A stretch of DNA of 41,385 nt from a virus: the IMG/VR virus record IMGVR_UViG_3300006224_000018, positions 1 to 41,385 of that record, one strand, 5' to 3'. The position numbers and the translations under genes were made by a program. The notes beneath the pieces were generated by a model, which was not told the DNA's origin, did no database searches, and was given only the letters and a program-made list of their open reading frames with translations. Of this stretch, positions 6,695-14,335 are shown piece by piece. The number at the start of each line of letters is the position of its first letter. Position 1 is the first letter of the stretch.

Positions 6695-7372
6695 CTAGCC
6701 CTCCTTAACGGCAAACATGCCATGCGTGCCGTTCTTCTGTGGACGCCAGTCTCCGACACCGATGCAGAACCCCGCATAGTTCAGGAGGTTGGCGATCTGC
6801 TCGATGGACATGACGCGCGGGTTGTAGAGGATGCGGAGCTTGCATTCCCAATTCTCATCGTGTTCGCCACGGTAGCGGATATCGGGCTTGCGCTGACCGA
6901 TTCGGACGATGTCCTCACGGATATGCGGCTTCACCTTCTCAACGGGGATCAAGTCACCCAGGACGTAGAAGGCGCCCCGCGCGACAACCTTGGTGATCCC
7001 CGGCAGGAAAGAGCACGCATCGACAGCGGCCAGCTTGAAGGCCGATGCCGGGATGCAACTGCGCCCAGCCGAGTCGAGGTAGAGGCTATCCCGGTAGTCC
7101 TGTTCGGGATCTTTCGCTTCGCGAGGCTCATCGGCCTGCTGCATGTGCTTCTGCAGCATGATCCGCTTGTTCTTGACCGACCACTTGTGTGGGATGTGAG
7201 AAGTTCTCCCGCTCACAGTGAGGGTCGTCTCCTTGAGTTCGATCTTCGGAATGGAGACGATCTGCTCTCCCTTGGGGCCCTTCTTTGCTTTCTGCTCGAG
7301 GATAGCGGTGGCGACTTGCTTGGCGCCGTTTCCGGCATCCCTGGCGAGCCGATTGATGGTTGCCGCTTTCAT
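6695..7372 (-). CDS. Conserved phage protein, unknown function
   Basis: 225 residues. Seen: an N-terminal IPKIELKETTLTVSG strand region with IPHKWS, a middle with CIPASAFKLAAVDACSFLPG, then VARGAFYVLGDLIPVE, and a C-terminal half KLRILYNPRVMS to FCIGVGDWRPQKNG. The last two blocks recur in a phage family of unknown function; the alternation of strands and a Gly-rich loop vaguely recalls a RAMP/ferredoxin fold, but I cannot support more. ATG 7372 overlaps the stop of the nuclease gene (ATGA) and has GGAGGGAAAGGA just before it, so it is preferred to an ATG five codons upstream. Probably part of early DNA metabolism. Confidence 0.75.
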   Translation of the reverse strand: MKAATINRLARDAGNGAKQVATAILEQKAKKGPKGEQIVSIPKIELKETTLTVSGRTSHIPHKWSVKNKRIMLQKHMQQADEPREAKDPEQDYRDSLYLDSAGRSCIPASAFKLAAVDACSFLPGITKVVARGAFYVLGDLIPVEKVKPHIREDIVRIGQRKPDIRYRGEHDENWECKLRILYNPRVMSIEQIANLLNYAGFCIGVGDWRPQKNGTHGMFAVKEG

Positions 7373-7659
7373 TCCTTTCCCTCCCATCCGATGACGGCCA
7401 GGGCCTCGTCGAGCGTGGACACGATCGCGTAGGCGCCGGGCCAGGTTTCAGCGAGTCGTTTCTGTGATGGCTGGATGCGTGACGGTGAGCGGCGGTCGGG
7501 CCGTTTCACTTCCAGCAAAATCGTCTTTCCGCGGTAGCCGACGGCGAGGTCGGCCTCGGCGTTGAGGACGAGCACACCGATCTCGAGGGCGCGGAGGCCC
7601 GCGACGATGGCGGCCTGGTTCGCGTCGGCCTTCCGCGCGCGCCGGGGCTGGACGGTCAT
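7369..7659 (-). CDS. VRR-NUC-like small PD-(D/E)XK nuclease
   Basis: 96 residues. Seen: ADANQAAIVAGLRALEIGV at 11-29, D38 in ADLAVGYRG, the catalytic LLEVKRP with E50-x-K52, then SPSRIQPSQKRLAETWPGAY and a final STLDEALAVIGW. This is the standard compact phage VRR-NUC/Holliday-junction-resolvase-like layout. Likely a structure-specific endonuclease for recombination or replication. ATG 7659 has GGAGG ten bases upstream; a GTG six codons earlier is possible. Four-base overlaps join it to both neighbours. Confidence 0.8.
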   Translation of the reverse strand: MTVQPRRARKADANQAAIVAGLRALEIGVLVLNAEADLAVGYRGKTILLEVKRPDRRSPSRIQPSQKRLAETWPGAYAIVSTLDEALAVIGWEGKE

Positions 7660-8009
7660 GATTGGGCGCGCCTCCACGCGGCACGGCGGGCGCGGTTGTT
7701 GCGGCGGCGGCGCTTGGACGGCGATCTATGCAGGCGGGTACGGCCGAGCGGCCATTGCTTGTCACCGACCATCTCAACGTAGGCGTCGGTCGGCATGATG
7801 ACGCCAACTTGAGACGGTGGAATGCGAAAAAACTCGACTTGCAGAGCCCGATACTCGGCCATGAACCTCCTGAACGACTCCGCGTTGAACGACTCGACCG
7901 GCACGACGTAATGCCGCATGCGCTCCGGAACCATTGCAGCCAGCGTTTCGAGCGCCTTCCCGGCGAAGGGCAGGGCGCACAGGGCGGCAAAGAAGCGGCG
8001 GCGGTCCAT
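7656..8009 (-). CDS. Hypothetical protein, hydrophobic start and basic tail
   Basis: 117 residues. The N-terminus MDRRRFFAALCALPFAGKALE resembles a signal or twin-arginine-like leader (RRRFF), but the body is soluble and the C-terminus is strongly basic (SPSKRRRRNNRARRAAWRR), which argues against export. The middle contains VGVIMPTDAYVEMVGD. Start shares one base with the upstream stop (TGATG). Not recognised. Confidence 0.6.
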   Translation of the reverse strand: MDRRRFFAALCALPFAGKALETLAAMVPERMRHYVVPVESFNAESFRRFMAEYRALQVEFFRIPPSQVGVIMPTDAYVEMVGDKQWPLGRTRLHRSPSKRRRRNNRARRAAWRRAQS

Positions 8010-8257
8010 CACGACCGCCTCAGCACGTCGATGGAGAGCGGGCCGATGCAGGCGTGGAAGGGCCAGGGGCCGGAGACACGGTAGGCGTGGAAACCCGGCT
8101 CGAGGCAACGCGGGTAATGCCGCCCGATCCGCACGCGCCACGGCCCGCGCTTCCACCGCTTCCATGCCCACGCGGCGGCGAAGGCGGCGGCGAGGATCGC
8201 GGCGGCACGGAGCGCGTCGGGCGCGATCAGGTAGTACCACCAGGGCTCGGGGATCAT
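8009..8257 (-). CDS. Small membrane protein, one predicted segment
   Basis: 82 residues. Seen: an Ala-rich hydrophobic segment (residues 12-29, LRAAAILAAAFAAAWAWK) followed by a basic stretch and a cysteine/histidine/proline-containing tail. One membrane pass is likely. ATG 8257 overlaps the preceding stop as TGATG. Function unknown. Confidence 0.6.
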   Translation of the reverse strand: MIPEPWWYYLIAPDALRAAAILAAAFAAAWAWKRWKRGPWRVRIGRHYPRCLEPGFHAYRVSGPWPFHACIGPLSIDVLRRS

Positions 8258-8496
8258 CACTTTTCCCCAAGCAGGCGGCGCGCGGTTCCGGTCATGTAGA
8301 GATGAGCCGCTTGCGACACACCGTAGAGCGTCCGCATCTCGGATGATTGGTCGTCCGGCTGTATGCACTCCATGCGGATCCTGAAGTCAATGCCGCGCAC
8401 GATCACCCATACCGGCGAGTTTGCCCATCCCGGCCCCGACGCGCTCTCTGCAAAGGCGGTGATGATCGTCTCGCCTTCGGCAATAGACTCGATCAT
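8257..8496 (-). CDS. Hypothetical small protein
   Basis: 79 residues, beginning MIESIAEGETIITAFAESA. Beta-rich first half (VWVIVRGIDFRIRMEC) and a helical C-terminus (LYGVSQAAHLYMTGTARRLL). ATG 8496 overlaps the upstream stop as TGATG. Not recognised. Confidence 0.55.
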   Translation of the reverse strand: MIESIAEGETIITAFAESASGPGWANSPVWVIVRGIDFRIRMECIQPDDQSSEMRTLYGVSQAAHLYMTGTARRLLGEK

Positions 8497-8750
8497 CACT
8501 CCCCCACTATCCGCGCCAGCGCGGCGTCGTCCATAGCCTGCACTTCGCTGACCAACTGGCACATGTGCATGTGCGCGTCGTCCCCTACGCGACGACGCGG
8601 CTGCGTGACGTGCGCCACGATACGGTCGCGCACCTTCCGCGCGGCGTCGAGGCGGGCGGCGGCGATGCGCTCCTTGAACTGCCTCTCCATCGCGGCCATT
8701 TCCTCGGCCACGGGATCGTGGTCGGGTTCAAACGGATTGGGTGTGTCCAT
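8496..8750 (-). CDS. Hypothetical helical protein
   Basis: 84 residues. After a short acidic N-terminus it is one long charged helix region (AEEMAAMERQFKERIAAARL to KVRDRIVAHV), likely coiled coil, with a His/Met-rich HMHMCQ element. ATG 8750 shares a base with the preceding stop (TGATG), the same junction as its neighbours; the ATG one codon earlier is also possible. Not recognised. Confidence 0.55.
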   Translation of the reverse strand: MDTPNPFEPDHDPVAEEMAAMERQFKERIAAARLDAARKVRDRIVAHVTQPRRRVGDDAHMHMCQLVSEVQAMDDAALARIVGE

Positions 8751-8956
8751 CATTCCTCGTCCTCCATCGCTGCGGCCCAGGGGATCGGCTTGTCTCGCCA
8801 CGACGCGAAGTCTGCCCGTTCCGCCCGCACGGCGCGCTCGATGCACTCGGCGGCGAGTTCAGCGGCGTGCGCCCAAGGACTTGTCCCCATCATCTGCGCG
8901 TTGTGCATCGCCGTCTCTATCCACTCCACGAATCGGGCGCGGTCGGGGTCGGTCAT
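8750..8956 (-). CDS. Hypothetical small protein
   Basis: 68 residues, beginning MTDPDRARFVEWIETAMHNAQ, helical, with a conserved-looking SPWAHAAELAAECIERAVR segment. ATG 8956 overlaps the upstream stop (ATGA). Not recognised. A longer in-frame reading upstream is Arg/Gly-rich and rejected. Confidence 0.55.
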   Translation of the reverse strand: MTDPDRARFVEWIETAMHNAQMMGTSPWAHAAELAAECIERAVRAERADFASWRDKPIPWAAAMEDEE

Positions 8957-9786
8957 GGCTGTTCCTCCCGCGCGGAGGCCTCGATGGCCCGTATCGTTTC
9001 CGTTCGATCTATCCAGTCTCGTTGGTGGACGTAAGTAGAAGGGGCGGCCCGCGCGATGGCCGCCGCCTTGGCGTAGGCTTCGGCCTTGCCCGCGGCGTAA
9101 TGCACCGACTGCTCGATGCTCTGGCTGATCTCCGCTGCCGTCCTGAGGATCTTGCCCTCTGGCCCCAGCAGCACCCGGCGCGCCGCCTCGGGGACCAGGG
9201 CGAGGCACTCGTCGTCGCTGACTTCCCACCATCTGCCGACATGCAGGCCCCTGGCAATTCCAGCGCGCACGGCGGCGATCATCGCCGCGCGGGGAGTGAG
9301 GGGATGGGGAGACGCTGCGGTACTCTCCGCAACTCCACCGGCCGAAGCAACTCGGGAGTCAGCCGATAGAAGGTTGGACCCCGTCTCCCCAATCGAAAGC
9401 GGGGGCTCGGCCAGCATCTCCCGCTCGCACCGCTCAGCCCATCCGGTAATGCGAGGTAGCGGGGGCTCGGTCTGCTGCGCCCCAAGGACCGATGGTTGGG
9501 TAGGCCCGGACACCCCCGCAGTCACATTGGCGCGGGGTCCGCTGTCCCCGGCACCGGAGTCGCGTACACGGGCATCACCTCCCGTCGTCACCTTCTCGAT
9601 GGTTGTATGCACGACGCGGACCTTTCCAAGCTGGCGATCCACTTTCTCTAGAACCCACGCCACGTTGTCCTCTGCAAGCGCCCACTCCTTAAGTTCAGGA
9701 GTACCATCTCGCGCTTCCTCGTAGGCGTAGTGGTATGCCCACGCGGCTGCGAAGCGGGCGATGGCGAGGTCGCGCTCGGCGCTCAT
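8953..9786 (-). CDS. Hypothetical protein, 277 residues, low-complexity centre
   Basis: Residues 1-65 are helical (MSAERDLAIARFAAAWAYHY to VDRQLGKVRVVHTT). A Gly/Ser/Pro-rich linker follows (about 70-180). The C-terminal third is again helical (LTPRAAMIAAVRAGIARGL to AAAIARAAPSTYV). Two folded ends on a flexible linker is the main visible feature. Joined to both neighbours by ATGA overlaps. Not recognised. Confidence 0.6.
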   Translation of the reverse strand: MSAERDLAIARFAAAWAYHYAYEEARDGTPELKEWALAEDNVAWVLEKVDRQLGKVRVVHTTIEKVTTGGDARVRDSGAGDSGPRANVTAGVSGPTQPSVLGAQQTEPPLPRITGWAERCEREMLAEPPLSIGETGSNLLSADSRVASAGGVAESTAASPHPLTPRAAMIAAVRAGIARGLHVGRWWEVSDDECLALVPEAARRVLLGPEGKILRTAAEISQSIEQSVHYAAGKAEAYAKAAAIARAAPSTYVHQRDWIDRTETIRAIEASAREEQP

Positions 9787-9971
9787 GGCTTGGCCTTCTT
9801 CCATAGTTCGGCCAGCACAGCCTGGCATGCATCAAACTCAATCTCTGCCTTGTGTAGCCTGTCCTTGAATCCAGGAGGCAACTCAACGACTTTGCCGGCG
9901 GTGTATCCTTCAATGTGATCGACAATCCAATAGACCGGCCACCATTCGTCCTGGTCCACGCGCGCTTTCAT
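9783..9971 (-). CDS. Hypothetical small protein
   Basis: 62 residues: an aromatic N-terminal beta region (DEWWPVYWIVDHIEGY), then a helix (RLHKAEIEFDACQAVLAELWKK). ATG 9971 and its stop both lie in ATGA overlaps, so it is a link in the coupled chain. Not recognised. Confidence 0.6.
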   Translation of the reverse strand: MKARVDQDEWWPVYWIVDHIEGYTAGKVVELPPGFKDRLHKAEIEFDACQAVLAELWKKAKP

Positions 9972-10225
9972 CGTGCCACCTCGTAAGTAGGGCGGCGGGG
10001 CGAGGACGGGTATCCCGCGCCGTCGAGCCGGTTAGATGGCGACTCTCTCGGCGTGCCCCGCCGCAACTCGTACTTGGCCGCGCGCAGCAACTCGAGCCCG
10101 CTCCGCGCCTCCAGGGTCAGCCCGATCCACGCGTGCTGGTGGCGCAGCCGCTCGGCTTCCCGCTCGCAGATCAAGTCAAGGATCGCCGCCGCCTGCTCGT
10201 AGGTCAGCGAGATGCGTCCGGTCAT
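9968..10225 (-). CDS. Hypothetical small helical protein
   Basis: 85 residues. Seen: ISLTYEQAAAILDLICEREAERLRHQ, two helices, then a basic Pro-rich tail. ATG 10225 has GGAACG upstream and overlaps the stop of the IbrA-like gene (ATGA), so it is the first gene translated after the IbrB/IbrA pair. Not recognised. Confidence 0.6.
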   Translation of the reverse strand: MTGRISLTYEQAAAILDLICEREAERLRHQHAWIGLTLEARSGLELLRAAKYELRRGTPRESPSNRLDGAGYPSSPRRPTYEVAR

Positions 10226-11430
10226 TGGCTCGTTCCTCTTCTGGCATGGCGGCGCGCCCTGAATTGTTCCCACGCATCGCTCTTTGGTTGCGCCATGCCT
10301 AGTCCCTTGCACCACCAATCGTTTCTGAGTAGCACCTTGCACATGCGCCGCCATGACGGCGACCAGCACTTTGCTTCAAGTTCAGGCGGCGCCTCGTCTG
10401 GAATATCTTGATAACCACGTCTACGCCATCCCACGATGAACTTTTTGAATCTGATGGTGTAGTGATCGCGTGTCTTCTTTGGCATCGTCTGCAGTAGTAG
10501 ATTGCAGAAACTGCGCCATGTGTGATGAGGCGGCTTGGTAATCTTCCCGTAGCCGGCGACATTGCCCTTCTCTTCAACGTACATCGCCCCGGAGTTGGCA
10601 CCGTTCACTCGCGCCACTAGCTTGAACCAGGTGGCAGGCTCCAGGATGTGATAGAGCCACAAGCCGCGCCGTTGATCGTCACCGAATGGCTGGCACAGTC
10701 GTTGACTTGCAAGCGGGACGCCAGCTAGGTGCATTTTATCGTAGATGCGGTTGTGCGCTAGGTGCGGGTACTTCGCGTGGAAGCGCCAGATATCCTGAGT
10801 AGTCCAGTCGTAGATCGGATAGATGTTATAGGTATCGGCCACGATCTTCGTGGTCCATCGATGGCCGCGGAAAGTAAGGTTGCGCTTCTCCCATGTTGCC
10901 ACCGCGCAGTAGCGATGCAAGCTCTCCTGGGCTCGAATACCGATGAACCCGGCGGTGCGCTCGCCCTGTCCGTACCACTCCCCGAACAGCACGATGAACT
11001 CCTCGAACTCCATCCCCGGCACTGCGAATGGATAGTCGTGCTCCGTCTTAGCGCCCACCGGCTTCTCGCGCACCCAGATATCGCGTTTTTCTGGATCCCA
11101 GCACGTCCAGCGTGGTTCATAGTTCGTGACGGCATTCCGCAGGAGCATGGGCATCGCGATCCAGTGGGGATCGATGTAGTCCCGATAGCGTCGGAACATA
11201 TCCTCCACGTGCGCTATCGTGTCGGCGTACTGCGCCTCGAAGTCAATGAACATGACTCCGACCTTCCGCTGGCGCTCTTTGGCCGCTTCCATGACGAGAT
11301 GCAGGAGGACGCTGCTATCCTTCCCGCCCGAGAAGGCGACATATGCGCGCGGGAAGTTGTCCATGATGATCGCGATCCGCTCGCGCGCGGCTGCAAGTAC
11401 ATCCTTGTCCGAGAACTTCTTGATCGCCAT
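10222..11430 (-). CDS. IbrA-like PAPS-reductase-family protein (N-type ATP pyrophosphatase)
   Basis: 402 residues. Seen: the PP-loop AFSGGKDSSVLLHL at residues 32-45 (S34-S39), then VMFIDFEAQYADTI, and a C-terminal half with YPIYDWTTQDIWRFH and a conserved Trp/Tyr-rich region as in DUF3440/IbrA proteins. Relatives include PAPS reductase and DndC; the core activates a carboxyl, sulfate or base by adenylation. It is paired with an IbrB-like gene whose stop overlaps its ATG (TGATG). The Ibr pair is known from an E. coli prophage as a regulator of immunoglobulin-binding genes; its chemistry is not settled. DNA modification or sulfur-linked chemistry is an inference. Confidence 0.85.
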   Translation of the reverse strand: MAIKKFSDKDVLAAARERIAIIMDNFPRAYVAFSGGKDSSVLLHLVMEAAKERQRKVGVMFIDFEAQYADTIAHVEDMFRRYRDYIDPHWIAMPMLLRNAVTNYEPRWTCWDPEKRDIWVREKPVGAKTEHDYPFAVPGMEFEEFIVLFGEWYGQGERTAGFIGIRAQESLHRYCAVATWEKRNLTFRGHRWTTKIVADTYNIYPIYDWTTQDIWRFHAKYPHLAHNRIYDKMHLAGVPLASQRLCQPFGDDQRRGLWLYHILEPATWFKLVARVNGANSGAMYVEEKGNVAGYGKITKPPHHTWRSFCNLLLQTMPKKTRDHYTIRFKKFIVGWRRRGYQDIPDEAPPELEAKCWSPSWRRMCKVLLRNDWWCKGLGMAQPKSDAWEQFRARRHARRGTSQ

Positions 11431-12590
11431 CAGTAGATCTCCATCTGGCGATCGTAGGAGTATGCTTCTTCCATCGTGACCGGATCGCGGCCGTTGTCCT
11501 TGAGCCAAGTATTCAGCGCGGTGAGCGCCGTCTCATTGGCGAGCCGTTGCTCTTCTTCCGAGAGAAGGTAGAACCCGCTCCGATAGACCGCTGGAATCCC
11601 AAGCGCGTAGCACGCTGCCGCCTGACCTAGCCACGCGATCCGGTTCATAGCGCGGTTCGTCAAGTAGTGCTCGCATGAATGCTTCCACTCGTGGATCACA
11701 TGGTCGAGCGCATCGGCAAAGGCGGGAAGATCGGACAGGAACTTGCGGTATGCCTCCTCGCACTCCATGCGAGTCGTTCCCTCCTTGCTGCTCGCGTAGA
11801 ACCCGGCCTTGTAGCACTCCCACTTGTCGTAGGTATGGAAGATCCTGGTTTCATCATTCGTGTTCACCGTGCGGACCTGCACCTCGGCCTCAAGTTCCTC
11901 TAGGTCGTCGGTCAACTCCTCGAAATCGTTCTCCGTGATGGCGCCTTCGACGGTCCACGACTTCGAAAACTCCTGATCGGAGAAGACGTCGGCTAGTCCC
12001 GTTATCTGACAGAGACGAAGGATCTCGTCCTGATCCATGCCGAGTTCCCTGGCGATCCGCTCGTCCGTCCAGTTGCGCCGCTTGAGTTCAACTACGATAT
12101 CCGACATGGCTTCGACTTGGTGCTTGCCTCGGGCCCGATTGTGCCGGATCGTGGCCGCGATGCGATCTCCTCGGTCCTGTCGTTCTGCGTTGATGATCGA
12201 GAGCGGGATATAGCCCTTGATCCGAGAGCGAACAGCGGGAGACTCGCGGGCCACCCGGTTACGGTGGAACCCATCTACCACTTCGTAGTGGTCGCAGTTC
12301 TTCCAAGCAACGATCGGTTGCGTGTATCCATCTTCATGGATCGAGTGCTCAAGCAGGCGCATCTCTGGAGGAGCTACGCTGTTGGGGTTGTAGTCATTAG
12401 CCTTGACGCTCTCGAGCCTGATCCACTGAACACAATCTACCGGCTCAGTCGCGAACGGGCTTATCTTATGAAGCATGACGCGCAGCAGGTTGATCGTCTC
12501 GATTTTGGACTCAAGCGGCTGATTCTCGATCTCCGCGAAGAGTTGCTGCGCGCGCTCGATGATGCTCCCGCCGATCAGGTCGAGTTGCAT
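11430..12590 (-). CDS. IbrB-like ParB-domain protein
   Basis: 386 residues. Seen: a ParB/sulfiredoxin-like domain at about 52-140 (VQWIRLESVKANDYNPN, HSIHEDGYTQPIVAW, YEVVDGFHRNRVA, where DGFHR replaces the usual GERR motif), then a helix-turn-helix-like segment at about 165-200 (NWTDERIARELGMDQDEILRL), and a C-terminal half of unknown fold. ATG 12590 follows the 28-residue ORF stop directly; GGAG lies close upstream. Pairing with the PAPS-reductase-like protein is the defining feature of IbrB. ParB-like domains bind or hydrolyse nucleotides and can act on DNA. Confidence 0.85.
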   Translation of the reverse strand: MQLDLIGGSIIERAQQLFAEIENQPLESKIETINLLRVMLHKISPFATEPVDCVQWIRLESVKANDYNPNSVAPPEMRLLEHSIHEDGYTQPIVAWKNCDHYEVVDGFHRNRVARESPAVRSRIKGYIPLSIINAERQDRGDRIAATIRHNRARGKHQVEAMSDIVVELKRRNWTDERIARELGMDQDEILRLCQITGLADVFSDQEFSKSWTVEGAITENDFEELTDDLEELEAEVQVRTVNTNDETRIFHTYDKWECYKAGFYASSKEGTTRMECEEAYRKFLSDLPAFADALDHVIHEWKHSCEHYLTNRAMNRIAWLGQAAACYALGIPAVYRSGFYLLSEEEQRLANETALTALNTWLKDNGRDPVTMEEAYSYDRQMEIY

Positions 12591-12677
12591 TTACCGCTCC
12601 ACATGCTCGATCAGCGCCGCGAGCCCACAGCAGGCGAGGATGACAACCGAGACGACGGCGACTATCAGCGTGAACAT
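12591..12677 (-). CDS. 28-residue membrane micro-protein
   Basis: MFTLIVAVVSVVILACCGLA followed by ALIEHVER: one hydrophobic segment and a charged end. It has a very strong ribosome site (GGGAGGGATGGGAG directly before ATG) and its TAA abuts the ATG of the IbrB-like gene. Membrane insertion is likely; role unknown. Confidence 0.55.
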   Translation of the reverse strand: MFTLIVAVVSVVILACCGLAALIEHVER

Positions 12678-12696
12678 CTCCCATCCCTCCCTGGAT

Positions 12697-13623
12697 CTAT
12701 CCGCGCGCGCTCGGGCGGACACCCTCGTGCGGCTCGGCCGCCTCGATGCGCGCGAAGATGTCGTTGATCTCGTCATCCATGACGGGTGCTACCGGATCCC
12801 ACGTGGCAGGGCGGCAGCCGGCCGGTGCGGGCAAGAAATACCCAGGGCCGAAGGTCGAGTAGTAGACGTCGCGAGCCGCAAGGAAGGACTGCCAGAGATA
12901 CTTGTAGCCTTCCCGCGGCCAGATGTAGGAGTCGATCCGTCCCGGCTCGTTCCGGCTCACGACAACCGAGATCAGGAGGAGATCGGGGTCGTGCATGCGC
13001 TTCCCCATCGCGTAGGCGGCAAGCTGGACCCCGAACTCATCCCAATGGCGGATCGACTGTCCGGGCTTCGTTGCCTTCGTCTTCCAGTCAACGACGGCCT
13101 GAACGTAGCGATCGAGAACGAAGTCAGGCACGCGACAGACGAGGTCAACGCGCCCGCCGTAACCCTCCTCGACGTTGGCGAAGGAGGACTCGACGGAGCT
13201 TACGGTCCACCGCTGCGCCTTCCACCAAGTACGGAAGGGGTCCATGTGAGGGGCGAGGTCGGCGAGATCGGCGGGCAAGTCGTGCTCCCCGACGACTGAC
13301 TCGATTGCCTCATGGAGGCGTCCGCCGAACGCCGCCGCCTCGATCCCCTCACGCTTCGAGTCCTTGACAACGCGGCCGGCGAAGTCGTCATCGCTCTCCC
13401 CCGGCTTGCGCGGGAGCGTCAACGCCGAGAGCACGGCCTGGTTCTGCTTCCACGTCTCGAGTGCTGGCCGAGCCACGACCTTGAGGATGGAGGTCACGGA
13501 GGGCAGGAGTCCGAGGCGCCGCGCGTCGCGGAGGCCGACGGCTCGCCCGCCGATCTCATGGCAAGGCGAGCCGTCCTTCGCGTACCAGTGCGACCCCTCC
13601 TCGGGGGTGTAGAGCGAGGTCAT
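12697..13623 (-). CDS. RecB/Cas4-family PD-(D/E)XK exonuclease
   Basis: 308 residues. Seen in order: H104 in GGRLHEAIE, E145 region, D160 in GGRVDLVCR, D179-W-K181 in AVVDWKTK, and Q200 in GVQLAAY. This is the full motif set of the RecB-like/Cas4-like nuclease superfamily, so it is probably a phage recombination or end-processing exonuclease. It sits between the SSB-like gene and the Ibr pair. ATG 13623 chosen; the in-frame extension to 13950 is Arg/Ala-rich image sequence and rejected. The C-terminus (DPVAPVMDDEINDIFARIEA) is acidic. Confidence 0.85.
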   Translation of the reverse strand: MTSLYTPEEGSHWYAKDGSPCHEIGGRAVGLRDARRLGLLPSVTSILKVVARPALETWKQNQAVLSALTLPRKPGESDDDFAGRVVKDSKREGIEAAAFGGRLHEAIESVVGEHDLPADLADLAPHMDPFRTWWKAQRWTVSSVESSFANVEEGYGGRVDLVCRVPDFVLDRYVQAVVDWKTKATKPGQSIRHWDEFGVQLAAYAMGKRMHDPDLLLISVVVSRNEPGRIDSYIWPREGYKYLWQSFLAARDVYYSTFGPGYFLPAPAGCRPATWDPVAPVMDDEINDIFARIEAAEPHEGVRPSARG

Positions 13624-13625
13624 AG

Positions 13626-14210
13626 CTAGAACGGGATCTCGTCGTCGCCGTTCTGCCCGCCGGCGAGCGCTTCCTCGGGTAGCATTTGCGCGAGCCCGCG
13701 CTCGGCATCCACCTCCGCGGCGTAACGCTTCTTCCGGTCCTCCCAATGCGGGGAGCGCACGTAGTCGCTCACGTCGGGAAGTTCGCCCTTCATGGCCTTG
13801 GGGAGCGGGGTCGGGACGTGCGCGATCGCGTAGGTGCGCCCGCCCGCGCTCGTTTTGTGCTCGATCGTCATGAGGCACGGCGCCCCGGTGAGCTTGTGGA
13901 GCGGGACGCCCCTCTTCGCCTCTTCCTCGGTGTAGGACTTGCCGCGCCATCCTTCGAGGAACTTGCGCAGCGTGGCCTGCGCGTGCATCGAGTTGTTGAA
14001 CTCGGGCGTGATGACCGCGAGCGTCCCGTCCTCCCGGCGCTCGCCGGTGGCGAAGACGAGGACAACCGAAGGCTGGATCTTCTTATGGCCTTCCCACTCG
14101 CGGATGCGCTCGCCCATGTTGATCACGTCAACGCAGACGGCGGTGAACTGGCCCTCGGGATGCGGGGTGTACTGCGGGCCGTTGTTTTTGGCGTAGACCT
14201 CATCGGACAT
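13626..14210 (-). CDS. Phage SSB-like protein with DDEIPF tip
   Basis: 194 residues. Seen: YTPHPEGQFTAVCVDVINMG near the N-terminus, HAQATLRKFLEGWRGKSYTE in the middle, LTGAPCLMTIEHK and an extreme C-terminus GGQNGDDEIPF. The last six residues match the acidic tip of bacterial SSB (DDDIPF), the docking peptide for replication and repair partners. The body matches a phage family treated as single-stranded-DNA-binding. Start taken at ATG 14210, with AGGAGG nine bases upstream. An in-frame ATG at 14339, overlapping the upstream stop (ATGA), would add 43 residues and may also be used. Neighbour of the RecB-type nuclease. Confidence 0.85.
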   Translation of the reverse strand: MSDEVYAKNNGPQYTPHPEGQFTAVCVDVINMGERIREWEGHKKIQPSVVLVFATGERREDGTLAVITPEFNNSMHAQATLRKFLEGWRGKSYTEEEAKRGVPLHKLTGAPCLMTIEHKTSAGGRTYAIAHVPTPLPKAMKGELPDVSDYVRSPHWEDRKKRYAAEVDAERGLAQMLPEEALAGGQNGDDEIPF

Positions 14211-14335
14211 CTCTAGTTCCTCCTCTTTCTCTTCTGTCACGGGTTGCACGGGGTTTCCAGGTAACTGCACTTCGATCGTTCGGTGCCCCATCGGGGCGAG
14301 CCAATCGCGCGTGTGCAGAACGCGCCCCGGCTCGG

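Noticed and set aside
8347-9369. 340-codon plus-strand ORF opposite the small early genes
   Set aside because: The minus-strand genes have a consistent chain of coupled junctions, whereas this product is Arg/Ser/Pro-rich without fold.
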